NCBI GenBank assembly: GCA_934045075.1
Contig: OW203732.1
Span: forward strand, 2,769,501 to 2,833,500
DNA length: 64,000 nucleotides
Source: Yponomeuta sedellus
Lineage: Eukaryota > Arthropoda > Insecta > Lepidoptera > Yponomeutidae
Direction: 5' to 3'
Part shown: positions 55,993 through 64,000 of the stretch, one piece after another
How positions within the stretch are numbered: the first letter of the stretch is position 1
Layout of the letters: the number at the start of each line of letters is the position of its first letter
The notes under the pieces: generated by a model
Seen by the model: the letters and a program-made list of their open reading frames with translations, nothing else
The model's database searches: none
Told to the model about the DNA's origin: nothing
Position numbers and translations under genes: made by a program

Positions 55993-56550
55993 ACTAGGCG
56001 ACCCAGCGAACTTCGTACCGCCGTACAGTCGATTCGTTAATTTAATTTAATTTTTCTCTCCGTAAGAACCACTCTCGTACTTAAAAGAATGTTCTAAAAA
56101 AAGACTTAGCGAAATCGGTAGAGCTGCTCTCGAGATTTGCGCTTACCAACACATTCAGCGATTCATTTTTATATTATAGACTAGCTGACCCAGCGAACAT
56201 CGTACCGCCTATCAATCGATTCTTTCAATTTTTTTTATTTTTCTCTCCGTATGAACCATCCTCGTACTTCAAGGAATATTCTAAAAAAATAATTAGCGAA
56301 ATCGGTTCAGCTGCTTTCGAGATTTGCGCTTACCAACACATTCAGCGATTCATTTGTATATTATAGACTAGTTGACCCAGCGAACTTCGTACCGCCTAAC
56401 AGTCGATTCTTTAATATATTTTTTTGTTTCTTTTCGTAAGAACCATCCTCATACTTCAAGGAATATTCTAAAATTAGCGAAATCGGTTCAGCTGCCCTAG
56501 AGATTTGCGCTTACCAACACATTCAGCGATTCATTTATATATTATAGATA
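55993..56550 (+). repeat. Three tandem copies of a 187-bp repeat
   Basis: Units begin CTAGNNGACCCAGCGAAC at 55993, 56181 and 56368 and end TATATTATAGA. A single copy lies at 20267-20490. It is probably a Helitron-like non-autonomous repeat. Confidence 0.85.
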
Positions 56551-56559
56551 AAGTAAACA

Positions 56560-57650
56560 AAAAAAGATGCCCACTGTTGGGCGTAAACCTATCCACCGTC
56601 AACCTTACCGGTCCTCTGCTAATCTCGTCCATTGTTTCACAAGTCCCTTAGAAATTATCAGATTCTAAAACTTATAAACAGTAACAAGAAATCTAACTGA
56701 AGGAGCAGTCACAATCATTTTATTATCTTTCCACCCTGGTTCCGAGCAACGATTCTCACGAATGCATTGGGGGAGGCAACATGCAACTGCAAACTAGTGA
56801 TGCGCCGTTGCCGGCAATATTGCCCAGAGTAAGAACATTGCCGGGAAAATTCTTGTCTGCTTCAGTAGATATTCGATTATAGAGACTGTAAGCTTCTCAC
56901 ATCCTGTTTTTTTACAAGCACAATCTGATATATGTCTTCTATCACATAAATCAGTATTATAACCATCGTATACAAAATAGATTAATTTTAAGATAAGTAT
57001 TTCTTATTTAATGTCCTTTTCAATGTTTCGTGTGGAATAAGTACAAATTCCAATTTTCTAGAATTTTCGGGAGAGCGAACCTGATGTAATAATGCCGAAA
57101 AATAAGCCTTTTCATGTACTACAAAATATTCTCTATTTTCCTGTAACCAAGCTTGAGTACTATTAGAAACAGATCTTTAACTCTGTATACACGCACCCTT
57201 TCCGATAATTCTGTTCAATCAAGGAAAAGGTTTTCTCTTCTAAGTCATCATCATCATCATCCATTTGACACCCACTACATAACTTATGGTTCTCCAAGCT
57301 TCCCGGTCTTGTCTGCATCCTGTGACTCCCCACCACCCCGTAACCAAGTCCTCACACCATTTGGTGCCCTTCTATGTAAGTTGCTTATATTGCTGGCAAT
57401 ATTGCGACTAGACCTGGCAATATATCGCCGACCGGCACATCACTAACACATATGATTCGATCTTTACAGTTGGCAATTACAGCACAGCACAACAGGCGGT
57501 GCAATAAAACGAAATATTTCCTTAGAAATTGACAAGTGTTATAGCCGGTAAGTAGAGCGTAGTAGATTCCGTCACGCGAGGTTAGAACGACAACCGCGTA
57601 CGGTGCAAAGCGTAACCGTTGAGACCACAGAACAGACTCTGTTCTGTGGT
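56560..57650. other. Unassigned intergenic sequence
   Basis: Only short fragments of LINE ends (for example TCATCATCATCATCC near 57245). No gene. Confidence 0.35.
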
Positions 57651-57654
57651 TATT

Positions 57655-57840
57655 CGTACCACTACAGGGCACAGGCCTTCTCTCACAAAGAGAGAGTACG
57701 GGCTTAATCACCACACGTGCCCTTCGTGGGTTGGCAATTTGCTATTATAAAAAAAAAAATTTAATTGCCAATCCGTGACTAAACGCATATTCTCTCTCTA
57801 AGAGAAGGTCGCCCTGCAACGGGACATATATAGGCTATAA
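57655..57840. mobile_element. Inverted pair of SINE F/G ends
   Basis: The minus-strand copy (57658-57745, ACTACAGGGCACAGGCCTTC) meets a plus-strand copy (57762-57840, GCCAATCCGTGACTAAACGC to GGGACATATATAGGCT) across an A run. Confidence 0.65.
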
Positions 57841-57954
57841 TTATATGTAACTTTTTATGTAGGCATATTGTTATTTGTATAAGTAGTGGGTTAATATATT
57901 CATGTTTACACCGAAGTTGCTGAAGAACTTTCCGTCGTGAGGTTGTCTGCTTTT

Positions 57955-58035
57955 AGCAATAAGGCCGCCAATTGTACTTTGTATCTTTACATGTTTTACA
58001 ATATGTATTCTGGTGTACAATTAAGAATATTCTTA
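57955..58035 (+). repeat. LINE 3' end fragment
   Basis: AATAAGGCCGCCAATTGTAC to GGTGTACAATTAAGAATATTC. Confidence 0.55.
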
Positions 58036-58496
58036 CCTTATCTTGTCTTAAAAATTGGAACCAGTTCGCTCCTGTGCGCCTCTGTCTTGCGCCAATGTTG
58101 TCAAGTGTGGCTGATAATTTACTCATACGTACGTAAGACAATGGGTGTCCATTTCCATCTGTACCATTAACTTGCTTTCGCTTTTCCTCTGCGTCTCTTC
58201 CTAGAGCATTTCTGTTACTCACTCTGTATTTGTGTCATTACGCAAACAAACTGTTTTATTTATTACTTTTGACATTTGCAATGTTTTATCGACTTTCTCG
58301 ATTGGGTTTTTAACGTCAGTGCTATATACTGTAATTATTTCCGGAAACAATTTTTTTGTCATGTTGCCAATCATTGTGAGGAACAATAAATTGATTTAAT
58401 TATTTAAAGGAATAATACAAACACGCACGATACGTTATGTAAAAAGTGGTAAATATTCGTAAAAGAAAATAAGAAGAAAACAGAGGTAAGAAGAGA

Positions 58497-58610
58497 CAAT
58501 ATTCTTTATTGTACACAGAAATTATGGTAAAAGAAATTATATCAAAATATAGTACAATTGGCGACCTTATTACTAAAAGCAAATTCTTCCAGGCAACCAT
58601 AGACGGAGAC
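58497..58610 (-). repeat. LINE 3' end fragment
   Basis: CAATATTCTTTATTGTACAC to AAGCAAATTCTTCCAGGC, the inverse of the 57955 family. A relative is at 43140-43275. Confidence 0.6.
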
Positions 58611-58849
58611 AAGAAAGAAATTAGAGACGTGTAGTCGCTGCAGTTTAGACATAAATTTAGACGTCAACATAAGAACGCAATCCCAGGCGGACAAGTAGGT
58701 ACGCCTGGGACGTCGATATACGTCGAGTTTCGCCCATTTATTCGGGTGCATTCGACTGACATGACCATCTCAGCTCCACTTCAGTTTCGGCGTCTGGGCA
58801 TCCACGTAAAATAGTTATTTGTTATACAAGAGTGCAAAGTTGCTTTTTA

Positions 58850-59060
58850 ACTGCGTGTTCAATTTTGATGACCGAGCAAGCGAAGGATTCAAAAATTTAA
58901 TCACGAGCGCAGCGAGTGATTCAAAATTAGAATCCTGAGCGTTAGCGAGGGAATCAAAAGAGCACGAGGTGAAAAATCTTTGCACTCGAGTGCAACACGT
59001 AACTTTTCATTCCACCTCAGCGAGGAAATGACTAAATGCAAAAAAAAACGTTTACAATCA
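58850..59060. repeat. Dispersed repeat of SINE/MITE type
   Basis: Contains CGAGCGCAGCGAGTGATTC and GAGCGTTAGCGAGGGAATC, with a GCAAAGTTGC/GCAACACGTAAC pair at the ends. The family is not recognised with certainty. Confidence 0.4.
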
Positions 59061-59069
59061 CAAGATAGG

Positions 59070-59935
59070 TACACTTTTTTAATTCACAAACTTAGTGCAC
59101 ACGATGTTCTAAATTCAATTTACTTTATCCTTTAGAGAATAAAAACGGCTTTTCCACTCAGAGATTAAAAATACTCTTTCCGAGATGGTGGGATGAAAAA
59201 TATATTTTATATTAAGTGAGGGATCAAATACATTTCAACCAACGAGAGCAACACAATTCCCGGTTATTACACTTCGAGTTGCTGTTCCCGATGTTTCTTA
59301 TTTTCCTTCCTCCTTCCTTGTTTCTGAGCGTTTTTAGGGAGAACTACGATTTCACAGAATGTGCCAGCAAATTAACAAAAGAACCGAGTCCATTCTTTCG
59401 TTAATTTTGTGCTGGGCACAGCTCAATAAATACTTAGGCTAAGAATTTTGGTTCTTTTGTGTTATTATTATTGAAATTCTCTATTGCATAAAAAATTTGC
59501 TCATAGGTGAGCTTACTGCTGCTTAGCATTATATTCCAGCTAACCTTACTTTTGGAGACAAGATTTAGCAAGCAGTGCAATTTACAATATCTCGTATGTT
59601 AAAAAAGAAAATTTGTAAATATTTTTCAGATATATTATTATTATTATTAATACGTTCACTGCACATAAGTAAAAAACATACAATGGCAATGTGGCGGACT
59701 TCATGCTATAAGCATTTTCTACCAGTCAACCACAGGTGGTGCAAGAAATTAAATGGTAGGCATTCGAAACAAACGGAAAAAAAAAACTTAAAAAGAAAAG
59801 TTAATTAGATTTTAGTTTAGTTATTATTTTAGATTTACTTTAGATGTTTTGTTCATTGTAATAAAGTATTAAAAACGTAACTACATCAAAAAAAAGTAAA
59901 AAGGAAAAAAAAAGTATTATTATAAAGTATGAGAT
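59070..59935. other. Unassigned intergenic sequence
   Basis: No gene or named repeat; several short frames without motifs. Confidence 0.35.
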
Positions 59936-59940
59936 TGATA

Positions 59941-60282
59941 TCAATATATCTGCTTTACGTCCCCACTGCTGGGCACGGGTCTCTTTCTGCATTGCAAGAA
60001 GATTAGGCCATACTCCACCACGGGCTGAAAAACTGACTAAACAAGGTAGGAATCTGAGGTATGGCGTCTTTACCAACAATACAACTGAGTGTAAGAATGT
60101 TACATTAAGCCATGTCAGAGGCCTTATGGGCGGCATAACTTCTGACAGCAAGGCCCGCCACTGTCTTACAATCTTCCACCAACCAGGACTTGGCCCCCGT
60201 GGTGGAGTATGACCTTACCTTCCTGCGATGCAGGAAGACGTGCCCCAGCAGTGGCTACACACTAGGGGTGATATCGATATCG
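59941..60282. mobile_element. Two SINE B fragments in opposite orientation
   Basis: 59941-60026 is on the minus strand and 60112-60282 on the plus strand, with the 3' ends outward and 85 bases of unrelated sequence between. Either two insertions or an inverted (twin-primed) copy. Confidence 0.7.
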
Positions 60283-60458
60283 AAGTAAATATTATAAAAG
60301 TGAACATAAAAATATAATAAAAGATTATGAGGTAATAAAAAACGTAACCGAAATTCCAGACGAGAACCGATTATATTATCTTCTACAAAATTACAATTAT
60401 AGTTGAAATTACGTCCCATCGCCAACTGTCGACAAATACACTCTCCCTATTCTGGTCA

Positions 60459-60770
60459 GAGTGCTTAGTGCGAGTTTGACAGATCCAATCGAATAACTTT
60501 ACTACCGCGTTAATCGAGCATTGAGTACTGAGTATGAGTAAGTTAACCGTTCGAACTGGCAAAACGCTGTCACAGTACAACTCGCACTCGCGTTTATTCG
60601 TGTTTTAGCTGGTAAACGTAAACCACTCACTTCTCAACGTAAACCATTACAACTCGCACTCAGCAATTTTAATTTCCATAGTTGTCGCTAGGTGGCGCTT
60701 CCTCGATGCCATAGAAATATGAGTTTACGTTAACGCGATCGAGTAGTTAAAAAACTCGCACTAAGCACTC
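60459..60770. mobile_element. MITE with 19-bp terminal repeats
   Basis: GAGTGCTTAGTGCGAGTTT at 60459-60477 is the perfect inverse of 60752-60770. Inside, ACAACTCGCACTC is repeated. 312 bp, no coding capacity. Confidence 0.75.
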
Positions 60771-61205
60771 AGAGTACAACTCAACATTTCAGTCGCATTG
60801 ATTTCCTCATTCACAAAATCCGGTTGTGAACAACGAATATGGCTCACTTCGCATCCCAATTAAAACAGTCTGTAATGCCAGACCCTCAGGGTTGCGTTTT
60901 GGTTGAATGATAGCGATTGGTCCAGTCCGGCGAGTGGCCAGTTTCTGGTTGACATTTAAATACTCGACAAGTTTTGCGTCATTACATTTATTTGTGTGTA
61001 CATGGTTAAAATTATGAGGGAGGCACTTTTAAAAATAATTGTGAAGTCAATTTAGTAATTGCTTTTGCGTAAGTCGCAGATGTATCTGTCGCTAATTGGG
61101 CAGGTCATACAAGTCCGGTTATCATAGACCTTGTTATGCTACATATGAAAACTTGATTCCTAAAACACTTTTCGAATTCAATTTAGAGTCGTCTATGGCT
61201 TTACC

Positions 61206-61342
61206 TGATCCCCAACCCGCATGCTCAGCGTGGGGATTATGGGCACTTCCCCTCAATGATGGCACAACCTTGCGCTATGGAGCTCATTAGGGGAGGGCTA
61301 TGTCCAGCAGTGGACTAATATAGCCTGAAGAAGAAGAAGATT
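61206..61342 (+). mobile_element. SINE A, 5' truncated, GAA tail
   Basis: GATCCCCAACCCGCATGC to TAATATAGCCTGAAGAAGAAG. It has the GGAGCTCATTAGGGGAGG variant also seen near 3610. Confidence 0.8.
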
Positions 61343-61460
61343 GCTTTACCCGAAACGAAATAGGGGAAAATAATAAGTGTGAGGTTTTGCAAAAGGTGGA
61401 CCTGATAAACCTCAAAGATTCATTTTCATCATCGACAGTCTTTATAATTGATCATTTTAA

Positions 61461-61638
61461 TCAACCCATTATGTCCCCACCGAGGGGCACGGGTTTCTTC
61501 CCTAAAGAAGGTATAGGCCATACGTCAACACGCTGGCCAATTCCAGATTGGTAGAGGCTTGCAAGACCAGTGGCTTGTCTTACTGTCAGAAGTTTTCAAG
61601 CCGTCTTAAGGCCTCTGACTTGGCTAAACGACTGCCAT
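61461..61638 (-). mobile_element. SINE B, diverged fragment
   Basis: TCAACCCATTATGTCCCCAC to CTTGGCTAAACGACTGCC, with several small deletions. Confidence 0.7.
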
Positions 61639-61848
61639 CTATCGACTTCGTTATGAATTTCCCGATTGTGATATTTTCTCCAAACTCTAAAATAAATAAT
61701 TTTGTATGTATATTTTGTAGCCATTCGACTCCGACTAAAGGACATAGGCTACCCCATGGTTTTTTAAGCATCCAGGTCTCGCACCACCAGCATCCAGCGA
61801 CTCCCTGCCAAAGTAGCAAGTCACTGGACAATGTTAATAAAATTAATA

Positions 61849-62120
61849 TTATTGGATGGGTGGTAGCGGAATGGATATCCCGATACGATACATTGAATGA
61901 GATATGAGATACATTCGTTTGTAAACATATCTATCAAATTTTCTTTGCACCCTTTCTATCATCAGAATGTATTTAGCATCCCGTGGCTCCCAGGTAAGGG
62001 CACTATATTCTAATTTGCTACGAACAAACGCGTTGTACTACATGATGGCCAAGATGTCATAGTCGTCCCACTTTCTTTCACTTGCAGGGCCATATAGTTA
62101 GCTTTTTTATTTTCTGATGT
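61849..62120 (-). pseudogene. Jockey-like ORF2 C-terminal relic
   Basis: NAFVRSKLEYSALTWEPRDA then KYILMIERVQRKFDRYVYKR matches the VRSxLEYAxxVWxP...LExVQxKFxRY region that follows the reverse transcriptase in jockey-clade elements. It runs to a stop near 61849. Confidence 0.75.
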
Positions 62121-62564
62121 TGCAAATGTATCCGTAAATAATATAAGCCTCATGTAAAAGTAACCAACTAAGAGCTGGCTGGCTGTACCTCGTATTATAT
62201 CATGTGACGAGAAGTCAAAATTATTGTTCTCTAATTTTTATTCTGTTAACTTTTGCCAGCTCATGCTAAACAAGACAAATTCCTTAGCCTATTCTAAAGT
62301 AATTTCCTGGAAATATATAATTTGCCTTGCTCTAAGTACTTTTGCATGTAAAATTTCGTTTACTTTCGCTGTTGATTCCCTAACAATAAATACAAATTAA
62401 GCATCAAAGTTTACTACAAAAAACAATACCGCACATATGCGCCAACGTTCCACAGTTACGACCTTTTCCATTCACTTTTATGCTCGTATGTCATGGCGGA
62501 GGTCAGTAACATACACGCAAAGAGGCAGCGGCTCTGTTGCGTTCAGAAGCACTGAATTTAATGC

Positions 62565-62724
62565 ATAATACAGAGAATATTGTAAAGAGGTTCGAAATTT
62601 CACTGATGCCGGTGAGTCGCTCATTAGCTCAGTTGGAAAGAGCGCTGGCACGGATAGCCAGAGTTCGCGGGTTCGAATCCCGGCATGGGTGGAATTTTTA
62701 GCCTCTAAATAGGTTTTTAAAATT
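62565..62724 (+). mobile_element. SINE C, tail missing
   Basis: ATAATACAGAGAATATTG through the tRNA-like part (62625-62690) to GTTTTTAAAATTGCC, where it meets an RTE-like coding fragment without a gap. Confidence 0.8.
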
Positions 62725-63150
62725 GCCATAGTTACTTACGGTACGGAAACATGGAAGCTCACCATGCAAAATATGCACAAAATAAAAGTTGCACAAAGAG
62801 CGATGGAGCGTGCCATGCTGGGCATACCGCTTGTGGACCGCGTACCCAACGTAGAAAATCGTCGAAGAACAAAGGTCGAAGACGTTGGTGATCGGATAAC
62901 AGACTTAAAGTGGAGATGGGCAGGACACTTGGCTAGAAGGAAAGACGGCCGGTGGACCAGGGCAGTATCGGAGAGGTGGCCAAGGGAGGGAAGGAGGTTG
63001 GTAGGCAGACCACCGACACGATGGTCAGACCACATCGTGAGTGTTGCGGGTCAGAGATGGATTAGGTTAGCACAGGACCGTGAGGAATGGCGCAATAAAA
63101 AGGAGGCCTATGCCCAGCAGTAGGTGGATGTGGGCTGATTATAGATAGAT
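62725..63150 (+). pseudogene. RTE-like ORF2 C-terminus
   Basis: AIVTYGTETWKLTMQNMHKI then VAQRAMERAMLGIPLVDRVP, WRWAGHLARRKDGRWTRAVS and GRPPTRWSDHIVSVAGQRW, ending KKEAYAQQ and a stop. This is the standard end of lepidopteran RTE elements. 5' truncated and joined directly to a SINE C. Confidence 0.88.
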
Positions 63151-63154
63151 ATAG

Positions 63155-63585
63155 ATTATTTATTTTATTTATTACAACTACCAAAAAGATATACACCAAT
63201 ACGTTTGCAATAGACAATAACCAGAAATAAACTAAGCGTTACCTCACTTACAGGCAGTCACAACATGCACCGTTAGTATGAAGTTACTTGAGGACTTAAT
63301 AAAATTATAGTTTACACTGATTTATAGTTAAGTTTAAAAACTCAAGAGATAATTTAACAATAATAAAATTACTTTACTTATAAAATGTATAAGATTAGAC
63401 TAGAGATTGGATAGATGTAGGTGATAAGGTTCAATTTATGATGAAAACTATTGTACCGTTTCCTGGTAAAGAACTACAATCATGGTAGTAGTCCTTTCTT
63501 TTCTGGTGGTGCAATAAATTGTTCTCTATCTATTTATCTATCACACGTGTAAAACATTACACTGTATTTACAACCACTTCATTCG
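63155..63585. other. LINE-tail debris
   Basis: Contains TGCAATAAATTGTTCTC with TCTATC units at about 63510-63542. Nothing else is recognised. Confidence 0.4.
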
Positions 63586-63593
63586 TTATCGTT

Positions 63594-63922
63594 ATCAACC
63601 CTTGTATGTCCCCACTGCTGGGGCACCAGTCTCTTCCTGCATCGCAGGAAGGTTAGGCTTAGGCAAGTCCGGGTTGGTGGAGGATTGTAAGACAGTGGCG
63701 GGCCTTACTCTCAGAAGTTATCACGCCGCCCATAAGGCCTTAACGACTGCCATTATATGGCACCACCGGCTTAACGTGCCTTGCAAAGCACGGAAGCGCT
63801 CGGAAAAATGCCACTAGCGGTAGCCACGGGACGCTCACCCGTCCTGTACCTGACCGCGCCTGTTGTTGTTTAACCAAGCAATTGATTCCGATCGCTCGTT
63901 TCGCCTAGGCCACGAGCGCTTC
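63594..63922 (-). mobile_element. SINE B, near full length
   Basis: GTTATCAACCCTTGTATGTCC to GCCACGAGCG. A decayed duplication beginning CTTCA flanks it (63578 and 63919). Confidence 0.8.
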
Positions 63923-64000
63923 ACTCATAACTTTAAATTACCTCATATATTAAACTTTCGCGACTTGTACACATAGTTAGAATATTTTCGGGGCTTAATC

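Noticed and set aside
60840..60911. Short ATG frame MAHFASQLKQ
   Set aside because: Only 23 codons, next to a MITE, with no splice signal or homology.

Overview
The window is nuclear DNA of an insect, most likely a moth or butterfly. It is AT-rich and packed with short retroposons, non-LTR retrotransposon tails and foldback elements of types familiar from lepidopteran genomes. No bacterial operon structure, rRNA gene, functional tRNA gene or CRISPR array is visible.

Host gene (minus strand, 25695 down to 11956 and off the left edge). Five small exons splice in frame into the N-terminal 238 residues of a membrane-anchored family-18 chitinase, most like insect chitinase 7 (Cht7, group III). 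The exons are a 9-nt coding start exon (MRV), a signal-anchor exon, a basic/Ser-rich linker exon, the exon opening the catalytic barrel (IVCYYTNW) and the exon with the active site (DGLDVDWE). The rest of the gene is not in the window, so positions 1-11955 are most simply a very large intron. Positions 26-64 kb lie upstream of the gene.

Mobile DNA. (1) 5.6-8.2 kb, inside the chitinase intron: an apparently intact, poorly characterised DNA transposon. It has near-perfect terminal inverted repeats, a set of subterminal repeats, and a two-exon 596-residue protein of an uncharacterised metazoan family (I believe Pfam DUF7869). This is the best candidate for something not properly described. (2) 49.6-52.6 kb: a complete piggyBac element with TTAA duplications, terminal repeats and an intact 614-residue transposase that needs one splice. 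(3) 28-32.4 kb (perhaps to 33.0 kb): a 5'-truncated non-LTR retrotransposon of the jockey/CR1 type with ORF1 and a lightly damaged ORF2. (4) Penelope-like pieces (13.1, 24.5, 47.4-48.0 kb), including a 13-bp-TSD palindrome and a GIY-YIG endonuclease end. (5) RTE-like, jockey-like and Tc1/mariner-like relics. (6) Several SINE-like families, here called A to G; A and B show clear 9-13 bp target-site duplications, and C, D and E have tRNA-like heads. (7) Foldback/MITE elements, Helitron-like repeats, a 187-bp tandem array and microsatellites.

Layering can be read directly. SINE A sits at the 3' end of SINE B at 12.7 kb. SINE A and SINE B copies split an older ORF2 relic at 19.2-20.0 kb. A SINE B interrupts a Penelope fragment at 48.0 kb. 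A LINE tail splits a Helitron-like repeat at 22.9 kb. Open frames elsewhere are repeat shadows. Several apparent ORF starts in the real genes are GTG or TTG codons inside introns or downstream of them; the splice models given here replace them. All family names are from memory and motif reading; no database search was run.
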